Positions 16,682 through 26,065 of a stretch of 64,000 nucleotides of DNA are shown one piece after another (position 1 is the stretch's first letter; each line of letters begins with the position of its first letter). The DNA lies in assembly GCF_020523965.1 (NCBI RefSeq), contig NZ_JAJAPX010000004.1:186001-250000 (forward strand), in the 5' to 3' direction. The notes under the pieces were generated by a model, which searched no databases, was not told where the DNA came from, and saw only the letters and a list, made by a program, of their open reading frames with translations. A program made the translations under genes and the position numbers. The stretch is from Neotamlana sargassicola. GTDB lineage: Bacteria > Bacteroidota > Bacteroidia > Flavobacteriales > Flavobacteriaceae.

Positions 16682-18964
16682 ATGAATTACTCAACTAAAA
16701 TACTACCACTTTTAGCATATCTTTTTGGGGTATGTACTTTTGGGTCATTAGAGCTTTCTAGTCAAAATAATAATGCAAGCGAAAGCTTATCTGAAGTTTT
16801 ACCCAATATATCTCAAGACTCTACAATAGCAGAAATTTCCAACCATGTTGAAACTATGGTTAATTGGATGACAACAGAATACTATAAATCCAATTACGTA
16901 GAAACCTTAATTTATGCAGAAAAAGGTCTTTATCTTGCAAAAAAGAGTCAAAACAGTAAATATATTTCCGAAGTAAGTACAATAGTTGGCAACACCATGT
17001 TACGTATTAATGATACGGCCGGAGCCAAAAAAATATTTTTAAAAGCTTTAGAAGAAGCCAAAATTGCCAACGACAGTTCGGCTATTTTAAAATCAATTGG
17101 AAATTTAGCGAATATTTACTATTACAGTCCTAAATACAAATATAAAACTGTAGAAAAATATAGAGAAAGTATTAAAATCGCCAAAAAGTTAAAAGACACA
17201 TCGCGATTATTTATCATTCATCACAACCTAGCACGAATATTTAACGAGTTAAAAATGCCCGATAGCTCTAAGCATCAAATTGCAAAAACTCAAAAATATC
17301 TAGACTTAATAGGAAACCCACCACATTACAAAGCCAGCCATTTACATAATTATGGCCGCATGTACTTACTAAAAAATGAACCAGACAAGGCCATTGAAAA
17401 ATTCGAGCAAACCATAGCTATATGCGAAAACACGGAATATGTTGAAGCTTTAATTGAAGGTTATGAAGGCTATAAGGAAGCCCTTGAAATGAAAAAAGAC
17501 TACAAAGGACTTTACGATATTAACAAAAAACTACAAACTTATAACGAAAAAAAAGACAACGATATAGCTAAAAACATAACCGATGCCGTATCTGCAAAAA
17601 TTAATGTTGAACGTTATAAAGATCAAATTAAAGCCAAAGAACTCGAAGAAAAACTTTTATTACAAAAAGCCGAACGTAAAAACATTCTTTTAATTTTAAT
17701 CGCTGGCATTGGTTTATTTCTAATACTAGTTCTTGTTAACACTTATTTTGAGCATAAAAAAAAGAAAGCTCTCGTTAAAGACCTAAAAGAAAAGAACAAA
17801 CAGTTCCTAATGGCAAAAGAAGAAAGCGAAAGACTTGCCAAATCTAAAGAGAAATTTTTTGCAACAGTAAGCCACGAACTCCGCACCCCTCTTTATGGTG
17901 TAATTGGTCTTAGTAGTATTTTAATGGAGAATGAAGAACTTAAAAAGCATGAAAAAGATTTAAAATCTCTTAAATTTTCAGCTAATTATTTATTGGCATT
18001 AATAAATGATTTGCTGCAAATGAATAAAATAGATAATAAAAGTTTTACCAAAGAAGAAGCTGTTTTTAATTTAAAAGAATTAATAAATACAATTATTTTT
18101 TCATTTGAATACATTAAGCTACAACACGGAAACGATATTCGTATTTCAATTAGTGAAAATTCACCAGAGTTTTTAAAGGGTAACTCCGTAATGTTATCAC
18201 AAATATTAATGAATCTTATAGGTAATGCTTGCAAATTTACGGAAGATGGGCTCATAGAAATAATTATAGATACCATGAGTAACAATAACGAAACAGCACA
18301 ATTAAATTTTACAATAAGAGATAATGGCCCGGGTATTGAAGAAAACAAGCTTAAAGGTATATTTGATGAATTTACACAAATAAACTCGCATAATAATAAA
18401 TATCAAGGCACCGGACTTGGTCTTCCTATTGTAAAAAAACTATTAAACCAATCTGGAAGTTCCATTAGTGTAGAAAGCGAAGTAGGAAAAGGCAGTACAT
18501 TTAAATTTAGCTTACCGTTCAAAGTTATTGAACAACACGAAAAAATTAAAAAAACAGACACAACACTGTTAGCTCAAAAACGAATACTTATTGTTGAAGA
18601 TAATCGTATTAATCAAATTGTAACTAAAAAAATTCTAAATACCGAACATGTAAATAGCGACCTCGCGAAAAATGGAGAAGAAGCAGTAAATATGGTAAAA
18701 AACTCTAATTACGACCTAATTTTAATGGATATAAATATGCCTATAAAAGATGGAATTGAAGCCACTAAAGAAATTAGAGTATTTAACAAAACAACACCTA
18801 TTATCGCCCTAACAGCAGTTGAAATTGAATCGCAAAAGCATCAAATTTTTGAAAGTGGCATGAATGATATTGTATTAAAACCCTACGATATTGATATATT
18901 TAAACAAACTATCATAGAAAATATACTTACCGACAAACGAAAGGTTCTAAAAAAACTCGGATAA
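16682..18964 (+). CDS. TPR-containing hybrid sensor histidine kinase/response regulator
   Basis: 760 residues from the ATG at 16682; an in-frame ATG 54 bp upstream would put extra residues before the signal-like segment (ILPLLAYLFGVCTFGSLEL). A periplasmic TPR region spans about residues 60-310, followed by a membrane helix (ILLILIAGIGLFLILVLV) and a short coiled coil. The HisKA box is ATVSHELRTPLYG with His398. The ATPase has NACKFTEDG, DNGPGIEENK and GTGLGLPIVKKLL. A C-terminal receiver domain carries Asp683 in LILMDINMP and Lys in LKPYD. Signals and targets are unknown; no output DNA-binding domain or separate regulator is adjacent. Confidence 0.93.
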   Translation: MNYSTKILPLLAYLFGVCTFGSLELSSQNNNASESLSEVLPNISQDSTIAEISNHVETMVNWMTTEYYKSNYVETLIYAEKGLYLAKKSQNSKYISEVSTIVGNTMLRINDTAGAKKIFLKALEEAKIANDSSAILKSIGNLANIYYYSPKYKYKTVEKYRESIKIAKKLKDTSRLFIIHHNLARIFNELKMPDSSKHQIAKTQKYLDLIGNPPHYKASHLHNYGRMYLLKNEPDKAIEKFEQTIAICENTEYVEALIEGYEGYKEALEMKKDYKGLYDINKKLQTYNEKKDNDIAKNITDAVSAKINVERYKDQIKAKELEEKLLLQKAERKNILLILIAGIGLFLILVLVNTYFEHKKKKALVKDLKEKNKQFLMAKEESERLAKSKEKFFATVSHELRTPLYGVIGLSSILMENEELKKHEKDLKSLKFSANYLLALINDLLQMNKIDNKSFTKEEAVFNLKELINTIIFSFEYIKLQHGNDIRISISENSPEFLKGNSVMLSQILMNLIGNACKFTEDGLIEIIIDTMSNNNETAQLNFTIRDNGPGIEENKLKGIFDEFTQINSHNNKYQGTGLGLPIVKKLLNQSGSSISVESEVGKGSTFKFSLPFKVIEQHEKIKKTDTTLLAQKRILIVEDNRINQIVTKKILNTEHVNSDLAKNGEEAVNMVKNSNYDLILMDINMPIKDGIEATKEIRVFNKTTPIIALTAVEIESQKHQIFESGMNDIVLKPYDIDIFKQTIIENILTDKRKVLKKLG

Positions 18965-19218
18965 ATGCTCTAATATTATTCAAAATCGACATGTTTTATT
19001 TTAAAATTTGAGATTTTAGTTAAAGTAAATTCGATTAAAATTATCCTAATTTTTAAAACTATTTTATTTAAATTAACCTTTCCGAAATTTTTTTTTAAGA
19101 AATAGAATTTAACGATTATCTAAATTAAAAGCATCAAATTCAAACAAATAAATAATTAAACATTGCTTTTTTTAATAGATTAATATTAATTTTAAACAAG
19201 TTGTTTTTAATTTAGAAT
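18965..19218. other. AT-rich gap, nothing recognised
   Basis: No ORF, strong hairpin or repeat is visible here; the only signal in the 305-bp intergenic region is the promoter-like pair next to the acyl-CoA ligase gene. Confidence 0.5.
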
Positions 19219-19247
19219 TTGAAAACCGTTTTTAATTCCCTAATTTG
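19219..19247 (+). promoter_or_regulatory. Candidate promoter of the acyl-CoA ligase gene
   Basis: TTG at 19219-19221, 19 bp, then TAATTTG at 19241-19247, followed after 22 bp by the ATG. Both the spacing and the TAnTTTG form agree with flavobacterial housekeeping promoters. Confidence 0.6.
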
Positions 19248-19269
19248 CAAAACTGATTAAGAAAAACCC

Positions 19270-21042
19270 ATGACTAAACCTAAAAGACTTTTCGATTTTC
19301 CATACCACCAATTGGAAAACAACCCAACTGATTCTGCCCTAGTTACAAAATACAATGGCGAATGGATAAAAACCTCTACACAAGAATACATTAACAAAGC
19401 TAATGCGATAAGCAGAGCATTATTACGCCTTGGAGTTCAAAAAAACGATAAAATTGCTGTAATCTCAACAAGCAATAGAACAGAATGGAATATCGTAGAT
19501 ATTGGTGTACTACAATTAGGCGCACAAAATATTCCTATTTATCCAACTATAAGTGCCGAAGATTACGAATATGTTTTAAACCACAGCGAGTCTATTTATT
19601 GTTTTGTTTCTGATGAGGAAGTACTTGAAAAAGTAAATAAAGTAAAAGGAAACACAAAACTAAAAGACATTTATTCTTTCGACCACATTGAAGGTTGCAA
19701 GCATTATTCCGAATTATTTAAATTAGGTGAAGACGAAAGTAATCAACCTGAAGTTGAAGCTAGAAAAAACGACGTACAGCCGGAAGATTTAGCTACTATA
19801 ATTTACACATCAGGAACCACAGGAAAACCTAAAGGCGTTATGCTTTCTCATTGGAACATCACCAGCAACGCCATAGACAGTTACCCGAGAATCCCACTTA
19901 AACCAAACCAAAATAAAGTTTTAAGCTTTTTACCACTTTGCCATATTTTCGAACGATTATTAATCTACTTATATCAATACGCAGGTTTATCTATATATTA
20001 TGCTGAAGCGATAGACAAAATAGGCGATAATGCTAAAGAAATTAGCCCTAATTTAATGAGCGTAGTACCTCGTTTACTTGAAAAGGTATACGATAAAATT
20101 ATAGCAAAAGCCGAAGAACTTACTGGCATAAAAAAAGCGTTATTCTTTTGGGCCTTAAAATTAGGAGAACAATGGGAACCTTACCAAAAAAACGGGGCTT
20201 GGTACGAGTTTAAACTAAAAATAGCCAATAAGCTAATATTTAGTAAATGGCGAGAAGCCTTGGGTGGTGAATTACACACTATGGTATCTGGAAGCGCCGC
20301 CCTACAACCGCGCTTGTCAAGAATTTTTTGCGCCGCAGGTATGCAAGTTATGGAAGGCTACGGCTTAACCGAAACCTCCCCCGTAATAGGCGTAGGCATG
20401 TATAAAGATGCAAGCTTTAAAATAGGAACAGTTGGAAAGCCAATTCGCAATGTAGAAGTAAAAATTGCAGAAGATGGTGAAATTTTAATAAAAGGCCCAA
20501 ACGTAATGATGGGCTATTATAAAGACGATGAAAAAACCGCTAGCGTAATGACTGGCGATTATTTTCATACCGGAGATAAAGGAGAATTAGACCAAGAAGG
20601 TTTTTTAAAAATCACAGGTAGAAAAAAAGAAATGTTCAAAACCTCTGGCGGAAAATACATTATACCTACGCTTTTAGAAAACGAATTAAAACAATCGAGA
20701 TTTATCGAACAAATTATGGTTATTGGTGAAGGCGAAAAAATGCCCGCAGCACTAATTCAACCAAATTTTGAGTTTATAAGAGAATGGATTCAACATAAAC
20801 AGCAAAATATTGGAGTTTCCGAAACTGAAATAGCCGAATCAGAAATTATTCATAATAGAATTCAAGAAGAAGTAGATTCTTGCAATACTAAATTTGGACG
20901 TTGGGAGCAAATTAAAAAATTCGAATTAACTCCAGATATTTGGTCTATAGATGGAGGCCATTTAACTCCTACCATGAAAATGAAACGTGATGTAATAAAA
21001 GAAAAGTATCACCACTTAATTGAAAAAATATACCGAAAATAA
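19270..21042 (+). CDS. Long-chain fatty-acid-CoA ligase (AMP-dependent)
   Basis: 590 residues of the ANL superfamily. The P-loop-like motif is TIIYTSGTTGKPKGVMLSH, the adenylate-binding motif YGLTETSPV, and the hinge region contains HTGDKGELDQEGFLKITGRKK. These match FadD15/FAA-type long-chain acyl-CoA synthetases, which activate fatty acids with ATP and CoA. It stands just before a MarR regulator and the beta-oxidation genes and feeds them with substrate, although its own terminator separates it from that unit. Confidence 0.93.
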   Translation: MTKPKRLFDFPYHQLENNPTDSALVTKYNGEWIKTSTQEYINKANAISRALLRLGVQKNDKIAVISTSNRTEWNIVDIGVLQLGAQNIPIYPTISAEDYEYVLNHSESIYCFVSDEEVLEKVNKVKGNTKLKDIYSFDHIEGCKHYSELFKLGEDESNQPEVEARKNDVQPEDLATIIYTSGTTGKPKGVMLSHWNITSNAIDSYPRIPLKPNQNKVLSFLPLCHIFERLLIYLYQYAGLSIYYAEAIDKIGDNAKEISPNLMSVVPRLLEKVYDKIIAKAEELTGIKKALFFWALKLGEQWEPYQKNGAWYEFKLKIANKLIFSKWREALGGELHTMVSGSAALQPRLSRIFCAAGMQVMEGYGLTETSPVIGVGMYKDASFKIGTVGKPIRNVEVKIAEDGEILIKGPNVMMGYYKDDEKTASVMTGDYFHTGDKGELDQEGFLKITGRKKEMFKTSGGKYIIPTLLENELKQSRFIEQIMVIGEGEKMPAALIQPNFEFIREWIQHKQQNIGVSETEIAESEIIHNRIQEEVDSCNTKFGRWEQIKKFELTPDIWSIDGGHLTPTMKMKRDVIKEKYHHLIEKIYRK

Positions 21043-21091
21043 CGAATTTCACAAATCACCTCACTACAACTTATTAAATTCGTTATTTTTT
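21037..21091 (+). terminator. Long-stem terminator of the acyl-CoA ligase gene
   Basis: AAATAACGAATTT (21037-21049), overlapping the stop codon, is perfectly complementary to AAATTCGTTATTT starting at 21076, followed by T residues. The loop is about 26 nt. Confidence 0.7.
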
Positions 21092-21317
21092 AGTACTTTT
21101 ATTATCAATTAACTAACTAGTTTCTAATTATTATGCCATTTCGTATATGTTGAATAATTGTGTTTTACGTAAATAGTTCTATTAACGTTTTATTTTAAAC
21201 TTTCATAAATTCCTAAAGCACTAAAGGAAAAGTATGCTTTATGTAAGTAAATCTTACAATACTTTTTTAAGAAATATAATTTAACATAAATTTACTATGC
21301 ATGCATAATATTTTTTA

Positions 21318-21325
21318 TATATTTG
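21318..21325 (+). promoter_or_regulatory. -7 element of the beta-oxidation operon
   Basis: TATATTTG (TAnnTTTG) lies 15 bp before the MarR start at 21341. No TTG is seen upstream. Its position supports the downstream ATG as the true start, since the longer reading frame begins inside this element. Confidence 0.5.
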
Positions 21326-21340
21326 ATAATATTAAAAATT

Positions 21341-21775
21341 ATGAAAGACAAAACCATCGATTATATGCTTCGAACAACTTGGCTTGCTGTTCAAAAAATG
21401 TATAATGAAGAGGCCGCTAAATTTGAAAGCACAATGGCTACAGGATTTACTCTATTAAGTATAGATCCAGAAAAAGGCACGCCATCTACAGCTCTTGGGC
21501 CAAAAATGGGGATGGAAGCTACCAGCCTTTCGCGAATTTTAAAGAAAATGGAAGAAAAAGGACTTATTGAAAGAAACCCAAACCCCGAAGATGGTCGTGG
21601 GGTTATTATTTCATTAACCGATTTTGGTGTAGAAAAACGAAACTATTCTAAAGAAAAGGTACTCACATTTAACGAAGCCATTAGAAAAACAGTTCCTGAA
21701 GAAAAACTAAATCATTTTTTTGAAGTCTCGGAAACTATAAACGAACTCGTCTCAAACAAAAAAATTTACAATTAA
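21341..21775 (+). CDS. MarR family transcriptional regulator
   Basis: 144 residues from the ATG at 21341. The winged helix is recognisable in LGPKMGMEATSLSRILKKMEEKGLIERNPNPEDGRGVIISLTD split over recognition helix and wing (DGRG). It is followed 24 bp later by fadN and is probably the local regulator of the fatty-acid degradation operon, likely with acyl-CoA as ligand. Ligand and operator are inferred; I did not find a clear palindrome at the promoter. Confidence 0.9.
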   Translation: MKDKTIDYMLRTTWLAVQKMYNEEAAKFESTMATGFTLLSIDPEKGTPSTALGPKMGMEATSLSRILKKMEEKGLIERNPNPEDGRGVIISLTDFGVEKRNYSKEKVLTFNEAIRKTVPEEKLNHFFEVSETINELVSNKKIYN

Positions 21776-21799
21776 TTATTTAAGGATATTAAACTAAAC

Positions 21800-24208
21800 A
21801 TGAATAAACGAATTATTAACAAAGTAGCAGTTATTGGTTCTGGAATTATGGGTAGTGGTATTGCTTGCCATTTTGCCAATATTGGCGTAGAAGTATTACT
21901 ACTAGATATTGTTCCAAGAGAACTTACCGATGCCGAAAAAGCAAAAGGATTAACACTAGAAAACAAAGCCGTTAGAAACCGCTTGGTCAACAACGCTTTG
22001 CAAACCGCTTTAAAATCGAAACCATCACCAATTTACCACCAAAAATTTGCAAGCAGAATTACCACTGGTAATTTAGAAGACGATATTGCAAAAGTGGCCG
22101 ATGTAGATTGGATTATTGAAGTTGTTGTAGAACGATTAGACATCAAGAAAAAAGTTTTTGAAAACTTAGACAAACACCGTACACCTGGAACTTTAATTAC
22201 CTCAAATACTTCTGGTATTCCAATTAAGTTTATGAGTGAAGGTAGAAGCGATGATTTTCAAGCACATTTCTGCGGAACACACTTTTTTAACCCTGCCAGA
22301 TATCTTAAATTATTCGAAATTATACCAGGTCCAAAAACTTCAAAAGATGTATTGGACTTTTTAAATGGCTACGGAGAACAATTCCTTGGAAAAACTTCTG
22401 TAGTAGCTAAAGATACGCCTGCATTTATAGGGAATCGCATTGGTATTTTTGGTATTCAATCACTATTTCATTTAGTAAAAGAACTCGATTTAACTATTGA
22501 AGAAGTAGATAAATTAACTGGCCCTGTTATTGGTCGTCCAAAATCTGCAACATTTAGAACTGTAGATGTGGTTGGGCTAGATACGCTTGTACATGTTGCC
22601 AATGGCATTTATGAAAACTGTCCTAACGACGAAGCCCACGAGCTTTTTAAGTTACCCGATTTTATTAATACCATGATGGAAAATAAATGGTTAGGTAGCA
22701 AAACCGGACAAGGATTCTACAAAAAAGTTAAAGGAGATGGTGGTAAAAGCGAAATTTTATCATTAGACCTAAACACTTTAGAATATAGAAAAAAGAAATC
22801 TGCCAAATTTTCAACTTTAGAATTAACGAAATCGATTGAGAATGTTGCCGACAGGTTTAAAATTTTAGTTGGAGGAAAAGATAAAGCAGGCGATTTTTAT
22901 CGTAAAAACTTCGCGGCAATGTTTGCCTATGTTTCTAATCGTATTCCTGAAATAACCGATGAACTTTATAAAATTGATAATGCCATGAAAGCTGGTTTTG
23001 GTTGGCAACATGGTCCGTTTCAAATCTGGGATGCCATTGGCGTAGAAAAAGGAATTGAAATTATGAAGGCTGAAGGTTACGAACCTGCTTCCTGGGTAAA
23101 TGATATGATTGCTTCTGGTAGTTCATCATTTTATTCTGTAAAAGATGGCGCAACCTATTTTTATGATGTTCCTGCAAAGACTCAGACAAAAATTCCAGGT
23201 CAAGATGCCTTTATTATTTTAGATAACATTAGAAAATCTAAAGAAGTATTTAAAAATTCAGGTGTTGTAATTGAAGATTTAGGCGATGGTATTTTAAACT
23301 GTGAGTTCCAAAGTAAAATGAACACCATTGGTGGCGATGTTTTAAACGGATTAAACAAGGCTATAGATTTAGCAGAAAAAAACTATCAAGGTTTAGTTAT
23401 TGGTAACCAAGCGGCTAATTTTTCGGTAGGTGCTAATATTGGCATGATATTCATGATGGCTGTAGAGCAAGAATACGACGAACTTAACATGGCTATAAAA
23501 TATTTCCAAGACACCATGATGCGTATGCGCTACTCCTCTATTCCAACCGTTGCTGCCCCTCATGGCATGACACTTGGTGGTGGTTGCGAATTATCACTGC
23601 ATGCAGATAAGGTTGTTGCCGCAGCAGAAACTTACATTGGTCTTGTAGAGTTTGGTGTTGGTGTTATTCCTGGTGGTGGTGGCTCTAAAGAAATGGCTTT
23701 AAGAGCTTCAGATTTATTCCAAAAAGGCGATGTAAAATTAAACGTGCTTCAAGAATATTTCTTAACTATTGGTATGGCAAAAGTATCAACATCTGCTTAC
23801 GAAGCCTTCGATTTAGGCATTCTTCAAAAAGGAAAAGATGTTGTAGTTGTTAATAAAGACAGGCAAATAGCGACAGCAAAAGCCTACGCAAAATTAATGG
23901 CAGAACAAGGCTACACTCAACCCATTAAACGAAAAGATGTTAAAGTTTTAGGAAAACAAGCTTTAGGTATGTTTTTAGTAGGAACAGACTCTATGGAAGC
24001 GAGCAATTACATTAGCGAGCATGATCAAAAAATTGCAAATAAGCTCGCCTACGTAATGGCTGGTGGCGATTTAAGTGAACCAACACAAGTTAGCGAACAG
24101 TATTTATTAGATCTGGAACGCGAAGCATTTTTAAGTCTTTGTACAGAGCGTAAAACGCTTGAACGTATTCAACACATGCTTAAAACTGGAAAACCACTTC
24201 GCAACTAA
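21800..24208 (+). CDS. fadN: 3-hydroxyacyl-CoA dehydrogenase/enoyl-CoA hydratase
   Basis: 802 residues. Domain order is dehydrogenase first: NAD-binding VAVIGSGIMGSGIACHFA at the N-terminus and FCGTHFFNPARYLKLFE in the catalytic part. The hydratase is at the C-terminus, with MTLGGGCELSLHADKVVAA and GLVEFGVGVIPGGGG, which keep both catalytic glutamates. This order and length match Bacillus FadN rather than the FadB/FadJ order. It carries out the second and third steps of beta-oxidation. The gene order fadN, fadA, fadE is the same as in the Bacillus operon. Confidence 0.93.
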   Translation: MNKRIINKVAVIGSGIMGSGIACHFANIGVEVLLLDIVPRELTDAEKAKGLTLENKAVRNRLVNNALQTALKSKPSPIYHQKFASRITTGNLEDDIAKVADVDWIIEVVVERLDIKKKVFENLDKHRTPGTLITSNTSGIPIKFMSEGRSDDFQAHFCGTHFFNPARYLKLFEIIPGPKTSKDVLDFLNGYGEQFLGKTSVVAKDTPAFIGNRIGIFGIQSLFHLVKELDLTIEEVDKLTGPVIGRPKSATFRTVDVVGLDTLVHVANGIYENCPNDEAHELFKLPDFINTMMENKWLGSKTGQGFYKKVKGDGGKSEILSLDLNTLEYRKKKSAKFSTLELTKSIENVADRFKILVGGKDKAGDFYRKNFAAMFAYVSNRIPEITDELYKIDNAMKAGFGWQHGPFQIWDAIGVEKGIEIMKAEGYEPASWVNDMIASGSSSFYSVKDGATYFYDVPAKTQTKIPGQDAFIILDNIRKSKEVFKNSGVVIEDLGDGILNCEFQSKMNTIGGDVLNGLNKAIDLAEKNYQGLVIGNQAANFSVGANIGMIFMMAVEQEYDELNMAIKYFQDTMMRMRYSSIPTVAAPHGMTLGGGCELSLHADKVVAAAETYIGLVEFGVGVIPGGGGSKEMALRASDLFQKGDVKLNVLQEYFLTIGMAKVSTSAYEAFDLGILQKGKDVVVVNKDRQIATAKAYAKLMAEQGYTQPIKRKDVKVLGKQALGMFLVGTDSMEASNYISEHDQKIANKLAYVMAGGDLSEPTQVSEQYLLDLEREAFLSLCTERKTLERIQHMLKTGKPLRN

Positions 24209-24222
24209 TTGTGAATGTAGTT

Positions 24223-24638
24223 AGTATCGAGAATTAAGTACTAAGAACCAAAAGCTATGCACAGATTTGAAGAATTAAAAATATGGCAAAAAGCAATGAA
24301 TATTACTGAAAATTGCTACAAAGTCACAGAAAATTTTCCCTCAGAAGAAAAATATGGATTAGTTTCTCAATTAAGAAGAAGTGCTATTTCCGTACCTTCA
24401 AATATTGCTGAAGGTGCAGGCAGAAATACAAACGGAGAATTCAAACAGTTTTTAGGTATAGCTAATGGTTCATCATTCGAATTACTAACTCAATTATATT
24501 TATCAAAAAGATTAAACCTTATTAAAGAAGAAAGTGTAAGACCAATTATTGATGAAGTAATAGAAGTCACAAAAATGAACTACTCGCTTCAAAAATCACT
24601 ACAAAAATCTTAATACTTGATACTAAAATCTTAATACT
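24223..24638. repeat. Inverted sequences bracketing the four-helix-bundle gene
   Basis: AGTATCGAGAATTAAGTACT begins at 24223, ahead of the gene. The reverse complement of 24616-24638, behind it, begins AGTATTAAGATTTTAGTATC. Over 23 positions 17 match. The two arms lie immediately outside the small gene, suggesting that gene and arms moved in together. Confidence 0.55.
24257..24613 (+). CDS. Four-helix-bundle (S23/IVP-like) protein
   Basis: 118 residues beginning HRFEELKIWQKAM and containing SQLRRSAISVPSNIAEGAGR, the hallmark of the family first seen in 23S rRNA intervening sequences. These proteins form pentamers of four-helix bundles; their function is not settled. The gene is inserted between fadN and fadA, in the operon direction, and is flanked by inverted sequences. 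It has no evident link to fatty-acid degradation. Confidence 0.9.
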   Translation: MHRFEELKIWQKAMNITENCYKVTENFPSEEKYGLVSQLRRSAISVPSNIAEGAGRNTNGEFKQFLGIANGSSFELLTQLYLSKRLNLIKEESVRPIIDEVIEVTKMNYSLQKSLQKS

Positions 24639-24643
24639 AAATT

Positions 24644-25834
24644 ATGAAAACAGCATATATAGTAAAAGCATACAGAACAGCCGTTGGTAAAGCACCAAAG
24701 GGATTGTTCCGCTTTAAAAGAACCGATGAATTGGCGGCCGAAACCATAAAATACATGATGAAGGAGTTGCCAAACTTAGACCCAAAACGCATAGACGATG
24801 TTATAGTAGGAAATGCCATGCCAGAAGGTGCTCAAGGTCTTAACATGGCGCGCTTAATTTCCTTAATGGGATTAGATGTGGTTGATGTTCCTGGTGTTAC
24901 TGTAAACCGTTTTTGTTCTTCAGGAATTGAAACTATTGGTATGGCTACCGCAAAAATTCAAGCTGGAATGGCCGATTGTATTATCGCAGGTGGTGCAGAA
25001 AGCATGAGTTCTGTGCCTATGACGGGGTTTAAACCAGAATTAAATTACGACACGGTAAAAGCAGGTCACGAAGATTATTACTGGGGTATGGGAAACACTG
25101 CCGAAGCAGTAGCAAATCAGTTTAAAGTATCTCGTGAAGATCAAGATGAATTTGCTTATAACTCGCATATGAAAGCTTTAAAGGCTCAAGCTGAAGATCG
25201 TTTTCAAGACCAAATTGTTCCTATTGATGTAGAACAAATTTACGTAGACGAAAACGGAAAAAAAGCAAGTAAAACATATACCGTTAATAAAGACGAAGGA
25301 CCAAGAAAAGGTACAAACCTTGAGGCTTTAGCAAAACTTCGTCCTGTTTTCGCTCAAGGCGGAAGTGTAACAGCAGGAAACTCATCGCAAATGAGTGACG
25401 GTGCTGCCTTCGCCATGGTAATGAGCGAAGACATGGTTAACGAATTAGGCCTAAAACCAATTGCACGTTTAGTTAGTTACGCCGCTGCGGGTGTTGAACC
25501 TCGCATCATGGGAATCGGCCCTGTAAAAGCCATCCCAAAAGCATTAGCTCAAGCCAATTTAAAACAAAACGATTTAGAATTAATCGAGTTAAATGAAGCA
25601 TTTGCTTCGCAATCAATAGCCGTAATACGTGAGCTTGGTTTAAATCCGGACCTTGTGAATGTAAACGGAGGCGCCATTGCTCTTGGTCATCCACTAGGAT
25701 GCACAGGAACTAAACTTTCTGTTCAATTATTTGATGAAATGAGAAAGCGTAACATGAGTGGTAAATATGGTGCCGTAACCATGTGTGTTGGTACCGGGCA
25801 AGGTGCTTGCGGAATTTTTGAATTTTTATCTTAA
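24644..25834 (+). CDS. fadA: Acetyl-CoA acyltransferase (thiolase)
   Basis: 396 residues. The nucleophilic cysteine is in [14 protein letters not shown]. The [17 protein letters not shown] motif and the second cysteine in [12 protein letters not shown] complete the active site. It cleaves 3-ketoacyl-CoA to acetyl-CoA in the last step of beta-oxidation. It lies between fadN and fadE, with an insertion of a four-helix-bundle gene on one side and a decayed copy on the other. Confidence 0.95.
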   Translation: MKTAYIVKAYRTAVGKAPKGLFRFKRTDELAAETIKYMMKELPNLDPKRIDDVIVGNAMPEGAQGLNMARLISLMGLDVVDVPGVTVNRFCSSGIETIGMATAKIQAGMADCIIAGGAESMSSVPMTGFKPELNYDTVKAGHEDYYWGMGNTAEAVANQFKVSREDQDEFAYNSHMKALKAQAEDRFQDQIVPIDVEQIYVDENGKKASKTYTVNKDEGPRKGTNLEALAKLRPVFAQGGSVTAGNSSQMSDGAAFAMVMSEDMVNELGLKPIARLVSYAAAGVEPRIMGIGPVKAIPKALAQANLKQNDLELIELNEAFASQSIAVIRELGLNPDLVNVNGGAIALGHPLGCTGTKLSVQLFDEMRKRNMSGKYGAVTMCVGTGQGACGIFEFLS

Positions 25835-25900
25835 AAAACAAGATAAAAAGAATCTAGAATCAAGACCTGATGCACAACTTTAAAAATTTGGATTCAAAGC

Positions 25901-26024
25901 ATGGAATTAGTATCAGATTTTGATTATACCATATATTTCAGAAGGTAAATTTTTAGAACTAGAACATAAAATAAAACAAATACAAAAAATGATTATAGGG
26001 TTTCAATCTAAACTAGATTTATAA
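25901..26024 (+). pseudogene. Decayed four-helix-bundle gene remnant
   Basis: Between fadA and fadE the frame from 25929 reads as 31 residues ending in a stop at 26024, including ISEGKFLELEHKIK and QIQKMIIGFQSKL, which look like the C-terminal helix of S23-like four-helix-bundle proteins. The piece before it (ELVSDFDYT) lies in another frame and there is no start, so it is broken. Its flanks (AGAATCTAGAATCAAGAC before, CTTGCTTCTTGAATCTTAT after) are partly inverted like those of the intact gene. Confidence 0.55.
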
Positions 26025-26065
26025 ATCTTGCTTCTTGAATCTTATATCTCTAAATCCAATTAAAC

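Noticed and set aside
24257-24613. Four-helix-bundle gene as an rRNA intervening sequence
   Set aside because: It lies in a protein-coding operon, with no rRNA sequence next to it.
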